Positions 12,001 to 23,866 of a stretch of 64,000 bases of DNA are shown here, one piece after another. Every line of letters begins with the position of its first letter. Position 1 is the stretch's first letter. This DNA comes from Trachythela sp. YZ-2020. Taxonomy: Eukaryota; Cnidaria; Anthozoa; Malacalcyonacea; Clavulariidae. The position numbers and the translations under genes were made by a program. The stretch spans positions 1,552,501 to 1,616,500 of the forward strand of contig JADLSH010000127.1 of assembly GCA_016169945.1 (NCBI GenBank). Reading direction: 5' to 3'. The notes under the pieces were generated by a model that was given only the letters and a program-made list of their open reading frames with translations, did no database searches and was not told the origin of the DNA.

Positions 12001-15000
12001 CGTACATTTCTACATCACATGGCTCTGTGAAAAGCCATAGATAGCAAAAATTTCCCCGTGTATAACACAGCCTTGACTGCACGTACATTTTTCTTGAGAT
12101 CCATGGGTATCAACGACTGTCGACGTTCTCGTGGGTAATCGTTAGCATTCAGTACACACGTCACTTGAAATGTTTCCAAACTCCAAACTTTAATATCACC
12201 GTCATAACTTGACGTAGCTAGGGTCCCTGTGCCGTAGAGATCTATGGAAAGAATGTCGTCTTTGTGGAAGTTATTCCAGACGCGAGGATCGCATTCCTCC
12301 TAGAGAAGTGTCAGATGTATAAAGCATCACTAGTGAATGACACACACATAAATATGAAAAACACCAAACATTGAAGGAGGATCTGATAGAGGGCTGCATA
12401 CTTCTCAGAGGGGCGTGCACAAAAATTAAGCTAACTTTATTTGCACTGTATATCTCTATCAGTTCTAAAATGTTCTCCCTAGAGGTCCAGTAAGAGTCAT
12501 CTCTTATTGACCCAGTGTTACTACAGGAGCAAACCTAAACTAAACTAACTTTATTTATAGCTCTATCAGTTCTAAACTGTTCTTCCTAGATGTCCAGTAA
12601 GAGTCATCCCTTATTGATCCAGTGTTACTACAGGAGGAAACCTAAACTAAGCTAACTTTATTTATACTGGATAGCTCTATCAGTTCTAAACTGTTCTCCC
12701 TAGAGGTCTAGTAAGGGCCAAAACGTATTGATCCAGTGTTACTACAGGAGGAAACCTACACTAAACCAACTTTATTTATACTGGATAGCTCTATCAGTTT
12801 TAAACTGTTCTCCCTAGAGGTACAGTAAGGGTCATCCCTTATTGATCCAGTGTTACTACAGGAGGAAACCTAAACTAAACTAACTTTATTTATACTGGAT
12901 ACCTCTATCAGTTCTAAACTGTTCTCCCTAGAGGTTCAGTAAAGGTCATCTCTTATTGATCCAGTGTTACTACAGGAGGAAACCTAAACTAACTTTATTT
13001 ATACTGGATAGCTCTATCAGTTCTAAACTGTTCTCCCTAGAGGTACAGAAAGGTCAGTCCCTTATTGCTCCAGTGTTACTAGAAGATGAAATTGCATCTG
13101 GAAAAACCCAGCGATGTTTGGTATAATTAGAGTCGAAAGGCGAAAATTATAATGAATGCAAGAATCGAACTCCGGTCACAAAGGTGAATGAGGCACATGT
13201 ACTACCCACTGTACCATCAGCATTCAGCACCCCAATTCTCACCTCATCACCCCTGGAGTCCTTATATATCGCGACTTTCTTCGACCATCCAACTGTTATT
13301 ATCCTCTGTTTTGTACACACTATTCCCGTTATCTCCTCATCATCCACCGGCGTCAACGTCCTCAGACAATTCCCGTTGTTGAAATTCCAAATCTTCACCG
13401 AGCCATCGCGAGCCCCTGTTGTAGAGTTGACATACTATGCTAAGTAACAATTAACGGAGCAGAGGTTTTATGCGAGCAGGAGGCAGAGACAGTAGTCGCG
13501 AGAATGGGGGTAGGAAGGAAACAGGAGCACGGGTAGCAGATGCGGTTAGCGCGCTGTCCCTTACCTCTGAGTTAAGCCGGCTATACAGCAGGTCGAGGGC
13601 AGGGATTTACTTGGGTTGGGTAACTTCCCTGTGCTTGAAAACTCATGTAAGTAGAATTTGGTTGGTTCTCTCCTGTGCTTCGAGGGTTTTTCTCCGGGTA
13701 CTCCGGTTTTCCTCTCTCGCTACAAACTAACCCTTAAGCCTTCGTTGTCCAGTGTATCACGAGCCTCTTGGGCAAGCACACCCTGTGCAAAAAAACATTT
13801 AATGAATTGTTATAATAGAAAAAGTATTACTATTAAAAGCAGAACATAATACCTGTCACTAGTCTGCGCAGACTCTGATCGAAGCACATCGCTGTGATCT
13901 CTGATTTCGGATGCGCATTTGAAAACTGAATGACTTTCTCACCCGTTTCCAGATTCCAGACGATGACGAGCGAGGCGTGACAAGCGCTGACTACTTGGTT
14001 AAAGAGACTGTTGTACAATGCCTTACAAAGTGGTTTGATGTGACTGCTTCGCTCTTTATCATCCGAGCTTTTCTCACAACCTTCAACGTTAAAAATACTA
14101 ATATTAATATTGATAAGAAAAAATATTTAGCCCTGGGCAAAGTTGCCTAATGTAGTCATGTTTCCCGAAGGTGGGCAAACCAGGAAACATTGTTTCCTAG
14201 CCATGCTTCCCGAAGCCACAGGAAGCATTGTTTCCTTCTCTTTCGTAGCCATGTTTCCCGAAGGTGGCCAAACCAGAAAACATTGTTTCCTAGTCATGTT
14301 TTCCGAAGGTGAGCAAACCAGAAAACATTGGGTCCTAGCCATGTTTCCCGAAGATGGACAAACCTAGTTTGCTCCGGGTTTACATTTCGTCTAGTTTACG
14401 ATGAATATTAAAATTGTTATGAAAATGCAAACATAATAGGTTTGAGTCAAACATCTTATTGAGTCTTTCGTTTTAACAAATTTTTATATTTTGACTTTGT
14501 AAGGGTTGAAATATCTACATAACTCTCCTACCTTTCTTCTCGAGCGCGAACAATACATTAGTGCCCAGTAACAGTGTGTGATTCTTGACGTTAAAGTAGA
14601 TACTGGATATAACCACGGGGCCTGGGGTCAGCAGACGGCTAGGGATGGTTTGTATGCAGCATACATCTCTAATATCCCATACTTTCAACACCTAGGAAAG
14701 AAGTATTGATGATTATATTTAACAGAACCCACTAAACTAACTTTACGTATACTGGATGGCTGTATCAGTTCTAAACTGTTCTCCCTAGAGGTTCAAGGAC
14801 AATCACGTATTGGTTCAATGTTACTGCATGAGGAAAGTGAAGTTCTTGGAGAAAACCTGTGGTGTTTGGTAGAGTCAAACTGGAAGCATTCTCGGATAAC
14901 TCACATGCCTAGTTATCACTGTTATGGTAGAATGGAACGAAGGCAACCAAGCATTTAACATACATAATGTGAGTGGATTGGTTAGTAAGGAGCATAAACA

Positions 15001-17622
15001 CGCGTAGCTGACTAGGTCTATCAAAGTACCTTATCTTGGGACACACTGATAAATTGTCCGTTCGAACTATTCACTGCAATATGAATGACAGCAGAACAGT
15101 GGCCTTTGAGGGTAGAGGTGGGTTTTGTGGTCAAGTAGGGATTCCATAGTCGCACGTAGTGATCTATCCCTCCAGTGACTATCACATTCCATGTACTGCA
15201 GTAGTCAAAGCACAGGACACCCTTGCGTATATTGATATATGAGCTGATTCGTTTTCTCATCGCATCACCGACATACAGTGATTTCTCACCCGTAGTTGCG
15301 CAGGATATAAAGCACTGCAGGCTCGGGTAGTACTTGACTTTCTTGACCCAGTCATCGTGCAAGCTGAACTGCATAGCCCGCACATTCGGGTGTAAGCCTT
15401 TCACCAACTCTCTAAACATGATTCGACAATACGACGCCATAGGTACGCCTTGATTTTTCGCAACGTGGATATCAAACAGACCTACGCAGAAAAGAAACTG
15501 TGAATATCCATCAACCATAACGCGGTCTTAAATTTCAGGTCGACGGCCAACATGCTTGTTGATCTGTTGGTGTGTCACAGTGGTTAGTGCATGTGTCTGT
15601 CACCTCTGTGACCGGGGTTCCATTCCTGCAATATACAGTTGTTTGATTATAATTTCGCATCAGTCACATATGAGAAGAGTGCTTCCAGTTTGATTCTACC
15701 AAACACCGCAGGTTTTCTCCGAGTAGTCCTGTTTCCTCCTGTAATAACACTGTGAGAAGGGATGGCCATTATTGGACCTCAGAACAGTTTAGAAACGACA
15801 GAGCTAAACACTCTAAAGTTCCACGTGAGCAAAGACAACGTTGTTATCGGCGACTGTTCATCCTTACGTGCAAACGATGGTAGCAAAAACAAGCAAAGGT
15901 TACCTGTAGTAGCCGACGAGAAAATCAACACATAAACCTGGCCATTCATATCACCAAAATACAGCGCACTTTCATTATAATTCTCCGGATTATACCAGTA
16001 GTCCATACAGAGCACCGAATGCTGAAAACCACAGACAACAAAATGTTTCTCGAAGTTATTCGCGGCGCAGTCGTAGAAAGCTATATCCCGTTCGGTCGTA
16101 GAGACCGCTATTTTCTTTACATTCGCAAGCACGACACAATCAGTGACCCACACAGTTTTGTTGGCTTTCGGGGAGTTGTAGTGTCCTTCGTGTAAAAGGA
16201 TTGTACGCTGCAGGTTCAGGTCCATATTCCAAAAAGTCATCACACCATCTCGACTTACAGCCACGTATCTGGAAAAAACACAAATTACCAGGTTGTAACA
16301 AGTCTGTAACAAGTCTATAACAAGTCCGTGACAAGTCCGTGACAAGTCCGTGACAAGTCCGTGACAAGTCCGTGACAAGTCTGTGACAAGTCTGTGACAA
16401 GTCTGTGACAAGTCTGTAACAAGTCTGTAACAAGTCTGTAACAAGTCAGTAACAAGTGAGTTGAAAAAGAAGGCGCTAGTCGAGTGTTTTGACATTACCT
16501 GCCCGAGGTTCCGTCCGCGAAATCTTCGGGTCCGTACGATATCTTCGGGAAATACGAGAGACGTACGAGCGTATCCCGATGACTGCTCTGTAGTTCTCGG
16601 AGTGGATTCGGAAATGGAGCGTCAACTCCGAGCTCGCTGAAAAAGAAACATAAATGAGCGATGGGTGATTTGTTTGGACATGAGGAATGAGTTTGTCTGA
16701 TAATTTATCTGTGTATAAACGCGGCAAACATACAGAAAATCTCTCAAGATGAACCTTCAGGCGCTTAGGCTGTACACAATGCAGACGAACTTGTGCGCGT
16801 ACTTTATCTTGACGAAACATCCGTTTATGTGTATAAATACTTCAATGGACGAACAATCAGGAAAATATCAGGCATTGTTTGTCCCCAGACAGTGGCGTAG
16901 CCAGCCCGCCGATTTGGTTCCGCTATGCAAATTTCAAATCATTATCATTATTAATTTCTTTAGAAATTGTTTGTTTTCACCGTCAATGAACACGAACAAA
17001 TTTGCATAGCAGGACTAAATCGGCGGGTTGGCTACGCTACTGAGTATAGATTGCGATATTCTAGCTAGTTCGTCTGCCAATAGTTAATCTTGTGTTTACA
17101 CTAAGATAGATGCCAAAGAGAGATAAAACGTTAAACGGATGATGTGTCTTGACAAATGACCCGTCTCTAGTATAAATCTGGCCAATTGTAAAAAACCTCG
17201 TTTTCAGGCTCTTACCTGCTCATCACATCTTTGAGTTGGTTCTCCATCAACATGTAAGAACAAAACTCTTCCCAGTCCACCGTACCGTCGCAATTCGCGT
17301 CCACTTTCATGAAGATAATCGCGAGCTCATCCTTATCTGGTAAAATCCCGCCTTTATTGGCTATGATTCTCTTCAGCGCCTCCCGGAATTCATCTAAATC
17401 AAGCCCGCCCCCTCCGTCTTCGTCCGCCTCCTCGAAGATCCGTTCTAGTAGCTCTAAGTCCTCATGATTCATCTGATCCTCGAGGCGGTTTTTCATCGCG
17501 TTCGGTAGAAAAGGCTTGCTGCCGGGGATGACTTTCGAGTTTTCTTCCGGCGCCTCTTGAGGACTGTTATTCCTCGAGCCTCTATCTTCGTATACTTCAT
17601 CTACGCTCGATGTTGCGGACAT
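9070..17622 (-). CDS. EF-hand and WD40-repeat protein, WDR49/WDR64-like
   Basis: Eleven exons, 5' to 3': 17622-17216, 16636-16499, 16268-15904, 15481-15030, 14691-14532, 14080-13853, 13415-13243, 12299-12087, 11724-11524, 10652-9824, 9398-9070; 1164 residues. Two canonical EF-hand loops lie at residues 67-78 (DEDGGGGLDLDE) and 108-119 (DANCDGTVDWEE). Many WD blades follow, visible as VRLWNPYL, LKVWDIRD, VIVWNLETG, VKIWNFNNG, IKVWSLETF, IKIWNISKY and LRLWRINGQ, then a basic, Ser-rich C-terminus. EF-hands before two beta-propellers are the layout of the WDR49/WDR64/WDY family, linked to cilia and sperm; its biochemical role is not settled. The start is the ATG opening exon 1 (MSATSSVDE). Introns hold SINEs and tandem repeats. 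The stop lies 93 bases from the convertase stop, and I see no clear AATAAA for this gene in that gap, so the 3' ends may overlap. Confidence 0.85.
9440..9795 (+). repeat. Three SINE tail units filling the last intron of the WD gene
   Basis: Three consecutive units of about 110-120 bp share gtttcctcctgtggtaa, ggccctta and agaacagtttagaactgata. No tRNA-like head is present, so the tail unit occurs here as a headless array. The intron (9399-9823) is bounded by a direct repeat containing both splice sites (see findings). Confidence 0.7.
12420..13215 (-). mobile_element. tRNA-headed SINE with an array of about six tail units
   Basis: This is the clearest copy of the family, on the minus strand. 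The head (B-box complement gaatcgaactccggtcac, A-box side gcacatgtactacccactgt) lies at about 13150-13215 and the body at about 13080-13150. The rest is a head-to-tail array of about six units, each containing ctggatagctctatcagttc, taaactgttctccctagagg, cttattgatccagtgttact and acaggaggaaacctaaacta. Units are about 115 bp and differ by a few bases. It fills much of a WD-gene intron. Confidence 0.8.
14143..14367. repeat. Tandem repeat with catgtttcccgaaggtgg units
   Basis: About five imperfect units carry catgtttcccgaaggtgg followed by caaaccagaaaacattgttt. The edges (ccctgggcaaagt on the left, agtttgctccggg on the right) are roughly inverted, so the array may be the interior of a DNA element. 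It lies in a WD-gene intron; the open frames seen across it are products of the repeat. Confidence 0.6.
14735..14910 (-). mobile_element. SINE fragment (tail plus body)
   Basis: One tail unit (ctgtatcagttctaaactgt, then ccctagaggttcaa) is followed by body sequence (ggtgtttggtagagtcaaac). The tRNA-like head is missing. Confidence 0.65.
15568..15812 (+). mobile_element. tRNA-headed SINE (in WD-gene intron)
   Basis: Head (gtcacagtggttagtgca; B box ccggggttccattcctgc), body (gaagagtgcttccagtttga) and a truncated tail (attattggacctcagaacag). Confidence 0.75.
16288..16458. repeat. 11-bp minisatellite, about 15 copies
   Basis: The unit is taacaagtctg or tgacaagtccg, repeated about fifteen times. 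Because 11 is not a multiple of three, each frame cycles through all registers. It lies in the intron between exons 2 and 3 of the WD gene, so the long open frame crossing it is not protein. A looser array of similar words occurs at 39050-39370. Confidence 0.85.
16890..17042. mobile_element. hAT-like MITE with 28-bp terminal inverted repeats
   Basis: The element begins cagtggcgtagccagcccgc, continuing cgatttgg, and ends with the mirrored aaatcggcgggttggctacg, then ctactg. CAGTGGCGTAGCCAG ends are typical of hAT elements. The flanking 8-mers (tccccaga and agtataga) do not match. It interrupts a dispersed repeat (about 16650-17170) containing gtctgataatttatctgtgt and ttcgtctgccaatag, other copies of which lie near 19150-19790, 39545-40190 and 43530-43690. 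Confidence 0.7.
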
Positions 17623-18679
17623 TTTTATTCTTGAGGTGAGTATATTTGGGGCTTACAACTCCGATAAACGTTTGTGTTGTTATTTCTCAAAACATTTGAG
17701 AAAGATCTCGCGTTTGCGTTCCCACATTCGTGACGTAATTAATGAACCACTACGTCATCGCACGCATGTCATTTAAGAACAGTTTAAGTTCCTTGCGGCA
17801 TGGCGATAAATGTAATTGACTTGTTCTGTAAACAGCACGTTTATTTATTTAGCAAAGCTTTCGATTCGTAGTCCGGATTTTCATCAGTACAAAATAAATA
17901 ATCGTGCATGGTGTTCTTCACAAAAACCAACCAATTCAAAGAACAGTTGCATGCATTTAAACTTCACACCTTTGACTTTGCGATAAGATGTGCTCTCAAC
18001 GAGCTTGTAGAAAGCTTCTTAGTAAGTCGTAACAATTTTGTTTTTTCTTATGCTCAAACATGGCTGATACTTACAAATTGATAATAGTTTTACTAGCTCT
18101 ATTTGTACTGGATAGCTCTATCAGTTGTAAACTATTCTCTCTAGAGGTTCAGCAAGTGCCATCCTTTATTGATCCAGTGTTACTACAGGAGGAAAACGGA
18201 ATACTCGTGTTTGGTAGAGTCTGGGAAGCACTCTTCTCACATGCGACTGATCGCAGAGGTGATTTTTTAAAGCCTGAAAGGTCGACATGCACTACTTTTT
18301 ACTTTGTCCGTCCGGGCACAATCGTTAGTATAGTCAAGTGCTTGGCCGGATGAATGCCAAAACTAGTCATTGATTAAGGTGTTGTTAAAGTTTTAAATCA
18401 TTCATTCCTTGGCTAGAATTTAGTCATTTTAGGTTTATTTATAACACAAACTGCGAGTCTGCTGTGACACATTGGTGAAACACTTGCTATACAAGAAGGC
18501 ATGTCCTTAAAATGCCTTTGGTACCGGATTGGACGATTGGCGGCTTTAGAGCAAACTCAGTGTGAAGTGCACATTTCACAGAGTACTACGCATATGTACA
18601 TAAGTCATATTAGGTAGTCTACCCGCCGGCGTACATAATGTTCATAGTAGTCTAATGTACCTTCGTAGTCATTCTCTAG
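17623..18679. other. Spacer between the WD gene and DAP3
   Basis: Contains the WD-gene promoter side (AT-rich, no clear TATA), a minus-strand SINE piece at about 18100-18300 (ctggatagctctatcag, then gaagcactcttctcacat) and unique sequence. The open frame at 18060-18353 is mostly this SINE. I see no gene. Confidence 0.55.
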
Positions 18680-21600
18680 TTAAAACGGCAAGCACATTTT
18701 TTGAACCAACGCTGGCCGACGATCTGTTAAATATGCAATTTCTTGGAAGGTTTGACGGTGATTAAAATCTACAAAAGAACGAAAACTTATTTAGTGTTTC
18801 AGGCTATTTAGATATACCAGGACATACAGCTGCCGTTGTTTATGTCTGAACTACGTGAAAAAGATTAAATTTGGATGTTTTGAGCGCTTCGTCAGTAGTG
18901 TGCCAAGTGTCTTTAATATTTTTCAGGTAGACCAGACACAAATCACGGCAGACCTGAACTCAGTACAAATTAAAATTAATCTATACCTCTCGAAAACAAT
19001 CCTTTGTGTTTATAATATTTTAAACATTGCAGTAGTTCATCATTATCATATTCTGACACTTCAACAGGTTCATATGAGCCGATAGTGGACACGCCCTAGT
19101 CAATTGAAAATAGATTAATTATTCATTATTATACAATTTTCGTCTGCAAAAAGACCACGCAGATATAGTTTGTCTTGACGGATGATCGGTCTGTGTTAGA
19201 GCTGTTCCCATCGGCATATTTTCGTAATCGATTAATCGCTGTCAACAATCGATTAATATCGATTAATCGTATTGAATAAATTACATCATAATACGTCAAA
19301 ACTTGATGTAATCAGAGAGAAAATGTAACGTTTCGAAACGTAAACATCGTCAAACATTTTGCAAGCTCAACGCTTGCTTGCAAATGGTAGTATAGACGAT
19401 GTGAGATTGACAACGCGCCATTAGTGATACCAGATATCTCATCGGTTAACGAGAACATTCTATTTCATCAGCAAATGAGAGTGCGCTTTTTCACAGGTTT
19501 ACTATACATCCCGGGCGTTTTTTGACTGCAATGAGAGCGCCAGAATAGAAAGTTTAGGTAAATATCATGCTGTGCATGTTTGTTGTCAATGATCCGATTA
19601 TTGTTAAGAATAATCGATTTCCAAAAAATAATCGATATATCGATTAATCGGGAGCAGCTCTGGTCTGTTTGCTGCGCATATAAACAGACAAATTATCAGA
19701 CGAGCTATATCTTCTTTGCTCAAGTTCGTCCAAAAGCATCGTCCGTCTCTGAGTATAAATTAGGCCATATTGTAAAGATTCTGTATACCTGTGGCCTCAA
19801 AACTTGCATATTATTGTAACTTGAACAAAACGTTCGTTCCATGCCAGTTCTTGATAACGCTAAAACGTAACTGCCACGTTCCTGCAAAGCACAATATGTT
19901 TTTGAGAAATTGAAAATAGCAGAGACTGAGAGAGAAAATTTCTTCTCAAACTCAGAAATAATTCATGAGCAAAACACAAATGAAATCACCACCGTATTGC
20001 TGTCTTGATACCACGGTAATAAACACCCATAAATTAACTCAACTTTCGCGTTGAATTTCTCTTTAAATACTGGTTTGTTTGAGAAGCTATATCATGCACT
20101 CGAAGTCGTTTATTATAGTGATTTAAAAACACCTCAAAGTATGTTAAAAACTCGGCTAGCGCCTTGTTTTTCAACACACTTTTCGGTGTTTCAAATCACT
20201 ATAATAAACTCCTTCTCGTGTATGATATATTACTTCTCAAACTCATTAATAATTCATGAGAAAACCGTATCGTTGTCTTGATGCCACGGTAAAACGTATA
20301 TAATTAGGTCAACTCTATATTGGTTAATTGAAGAAATTATATCATACACTCGAAATAGCTTATTATAGTGAAGTTCAACACACTTCTCATCGTTTCAAAT
20401 CAGCATAACTCCTTCACGTGTGTGATATGTTTCATGAAGTATTTCTGTAGAACGCAACTGCTTACCAAAGAAGAATTATGTTTGAATAATTTTCCAAAGT
20501 GATGAACCATGCTGAGATCTTGTGGCTTTAACCAGTCATTCGTTTCTGGATTTTTAAGGGACGTTTTCCAAAACAGGCCGTTGAACTCGTCTGCCGCAAA
20601 GAGAACTGGTATTCTGAAATTTAACAAGAACAAGGCAGTCGTGCAGTCATCAGTTACTATAAATTGAAGAATCCCTGTTTTAGTTATATTATCTCGGTGG
20701 CACAGTCGTTAGTGCATGTGCATGTCTTTCACCTTTATGACTGGGATTCAATCCTGCAATATGCAGGTTTTGATTATCATTTCACCTCATTCACATGTGA
20801 GAAGAGTGTTTCCAGTTTGACTCTACCAAACACCGTAAGTTCTCTCTAGGTACTTGAGCTTCGCCGTGTAGAAGCACTGGACCAATAAGAGATGATTGTT
20901 ATTGGATTTCTATCTAAGGAGAACAGTTTAGAACTGATAGAGATATCTAAGTAATGTAAGTTTATTTTCTTAGTTTATTTTCATAGACACTGACTGTCAT
21001 AATATTCCATGTAATCTTTATTCCCCAGTACTCCAACTTACTGACTACTTAGCCGTTGTACTTCCCTAACCGTGATTCCAACAGCATCAGTGGCAAAATT
21101 GGGTCGATGAAACGCCTGTTAATCAAATATATATTCATCGGTGAACAAGTGTATCTAATTTTTGCCTTAAATATTGTACACAAAAAATACACGTGTACCT
21201 GGTTAATCACAGCAGAAATAGAGCTCCCAGCATCAATTGAGATTTTCTGACCAACTTTGTAATCTTTTGTTGTCTTCAGCTGACAATTACAGCGGGAAGA
21301 AAATGTCAGATACGTATATTAAAGTAAGGCTAGTGAGAATCTACCACAAAGAACGTGTATTTGTCAGTATTTATAGACCGCTACCTACACGAAAAACCAA
21401 CAGTTTAAAGTTTGGGATGGCGAGGATTTGCACAAAGGACGTGCATTTCAAGATTCCTACCTACGCTGAGAATGACCAATGTCAGTTTGATATTTAGGCA
21501 AGTGAGAATCTACCAGAAAGGATGTGCATTTCCAGACTGTAACTTAAGGCTACGGTGAGAATCTACCATGCACAAACGATGTGTATTTGAAGACCGCTAC

Positions 21601-23866
21601 CTACGCTGAGAATCAACCGCTTGAAGTTTAGGCTAGCAAAAATCTACCACAAAAGACGTGTACTTCAAGATTGCTACCAACGCTGACAACAAACAGTTTT
21701 AAATTTAGACTAGCGAGAATCTATCCCAAAAAACGTGTACTTCAAGACCACTGCCTACGATGAGAATCAACCGTTTGAATTTTGGGCCAGTGAGAATCTA
21801 CCTTAATACACGGACTTCTACCTACGCGAAGAACCAACTTTTTAAGTTTCAACAGATTGATTTCTGTAACTACCTGAGGCAGATGTTTAGCATTTAAGAT
21901 TTGAAACATCTTCAACCATGACAGTGCTTCCTCAGGTTGGTCAAACCTCTCTGGATTATAAGACGATGGTAAAATATTTTGCTTACTGTGGACTATCTTG
22001 AATACTGAAATAAAAAACATTTTGTATCTTTTATATAAAGTAAAATAGTTTTACACAGTCGATGATGTTAATAATTCTAAATAAATTTAACAATTTAAAT
22101 GTTTCAATGCTGTTTAACTTAATTATCATGCAATTTACTGATCAGGTTGTTGCTGGTTGATATAAAACTGATTCACCATGCACTCACCACTAGGTAGTAA
22201 CAATATAAGCCACTCTTTAAGAAAGCAGCGATGAAGAATATGAGATAGCGTCATAGTTTTACCACAACCGTCTTGACCATCTGATCATTATTATCAAGTT
22301 ATAAAGGAAAGCTACTGTTGTTGTAGTCGAGTAAATACTAAATCAGCCAAAAATCTTTATGATACATGACATATAGTGAATATAAATGCTTTTAATTTCT
22401 TCAAAGGATAATTTATTTAATGCTTCAAAGGATACAAATAACAAATTTCCTGGCAGCTGATTCATCTGACATAATGCTCTCCAGAATTGAAATTGCTGGT
22501 TTTCTTATCATTATGTTAAATTCACCTAACGTCTTTACCTGAAATAGGAAACATTATCACCTCATAATATGAAATATGAAATTGTAAAAATAGGTACGCT
22601 ATGCGTACGTGCATGATTTAATCCATTAAAGACCATGTAAAGTCCATTCTGCGCATGTGCTATGGGGGGTCCCCGCAATGTAAACAATGCCCAAATTTCG
22701 CGTTGTTTCAACTAAAATTCGACATCTTCTAAATCAGAAATTCAAATCTGTATTTATTTAAAGCATAGCGAACCAGAACACATCATAATTTTTTAAATAT
22801 AGCATGTTTAAAATGTAAACAAACGGACGTTGCCAGTTTGTTTACATCAGGACTTTACATCACCTTTAAGTTCCCCATTAACCTCCTACTTTGTCATTTT
22901 ACTCCATCTACCCTGTACAATTCTACTTATCAAAGGGAAAGTGTCTGTCTAAACTGTCTGCCTAAATCTGTAGCATTAATGGCTTGATAGAACTGTGAGC
23001 TATGCTGAATATTCTTTAACAGCAATTTGTCCCCATGATAGTCAAAACAAGACAAGACCTCCTCCAGAAAAGCAGGTTTAGGCACACCATGAGCAAACAA
23101 GTTTGAAACAGTTTCTTTGGGAATGGTGTAGTACTCCCCAACATGTCTAGAAGATTGATTTACCTAAAAATACAAAAATAGAATTTTATAAAATCCACAA
23201 GGTTCTATCATAATATCTAGCAAAACCTGACAAAGTTACAGAAATTTTCTACTGATTTATACTTACTGGGTTTTGTTCAGAGCAATTAACACCCAAATTT
23301 GCATGACTTTCTGCCGAGCTCTTTGTTACAGTGGCCGATGACAACTGCCTTTTTACACATTTTTGAAACTTTAGAACCTACAAAGATCACAAATATATGT
23401 CACAATATGTGTATGCGAGGTTGTTCCAAAGTATGGGCCAAATGGGGAGGGGGTAGAGAGAGGGGGTAGAGAGAGGGGGTAGAGAGAGGGGGGTAGAGAG
23501 AGGGGGTAGAGAGAGGGGGGTGTGATGTAAGTTGTGAGCTAAAATTCAAGCTGATCATCAGAGATATTGTATGATGTCAGCTAGCAAATTGCTATTTCAT
23601 AATTTATCAGCTATCATTTAAGATATTTTGTCTGCCGTCAGACAAACAAGAAAATATCAATTTAGAGTTCACTGGTCCCTTCTACATAAAGTATTCTATT
23701 ATAGGTCATCGATGCATGATCACTGTTGTTTTGACAAATTTTAGCACATTTATTCACTACCTACAGATAGCTAAAATATTTGCAAAAAAAATACATAAGA
23801 TCGGCAACAAAATATAAGTCTAACCTGACGAAATCGTCGCCAAACAAGTCCATAAATTTGCACCAT
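18680..23866 (-). CDS. DAP3: Mitochondrial small ribosomal subunit protein mS29 (DAP3)
   Basis: GTP-binding protein of the mitochondrial ribosome small subunit, also known as death-associated protein 3. Twelve exons, 5' to 3': 23866-23825, 23377-23267, 23163-23059, 22538-22436, 22280-22188, 22004-21874, 21279-21199, 21115-21042, 20613-20466, 19881-19789, 19095-18987, 18768-18680; 392 residues, close to the human length. Evidence: a basic N-terminus fit for mitochondrial import (MVQIYGLVWRRFRQ), the family segment IMIRKPAISILES, a Walker A motif GQDGCGKT at about 122-129, YNPERFDQPEEALSWLK, VLALSRTG, and the C-terminal EIAYLTDRRPALVQ. All splice phases agree. The exon 3 donor (gaggag|gtcttg) is weak and was chosen because it joins to VKTLGEF in frame. 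Introns carry nested MITEs and a SINE. Confidence 0.9.
19198..19660. mobile_element. DNA element with cgattaatcg-rich inverted ends, nested in another repeat
   Basis: The left end reads agagctgttccc, then several cgattaatcg blocks; the right end reads cgattaatcgggagcagctc. The flanks (ggtctgtgt and ggtctgttt) are nearly identical and both belong to the dispersed repeat with gtctgataatttgtctg, so this looks like an insertion into that repeat. It lies in a DAP3 intron and has no coding capacity. Confidence 0.55.
20040..20420. repeat. Inverted and duplicated repeat block
   Basis: Blocks with atatcatgcactcgaagtcg, then tttattatagtga, and its mirror tcactataataaactcct occur twice. Nearby text (attaataattcatgagaaaa, taccacggtaa) recurs at 10755-10800 and 61490-61630, so this is a dispersed DNA-element family. 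It lies in the intron between DAP3 exons 9 and 10. Confidence 0.55.
20695..20960 (+). mobile_element. tRNA-headed SINE (in DAP3 intron)
   Basis: Head (cggtggcacagtcgttagtg; B box ctgggattcaatcctgc), body (gaagagtgtttccagtttga) and one tail unit (aggagaacagtttagaactg). Confidence 0.75.
23440..23525. repeat. Purine-rich minisatellite (gggggtagagagag)
   Basis: About five copies of a 14-15 bp purine-only unit lie in DAP3 intron 1. The strong strand asymmetry could favour triplex structures, but nothing else points to a role. Confidence 0.8.

Noticed and set aside
15779..16495. Long minus-strand open frame with repeated TDLLQTCYRLV peptides
   Set aside because: It joins a real WD exon (15904-16268) to intron sequence made of the 11-bp minisatellite; the splice acceptor at 16269 and phase with exon 2 explain the gene without the repeat.
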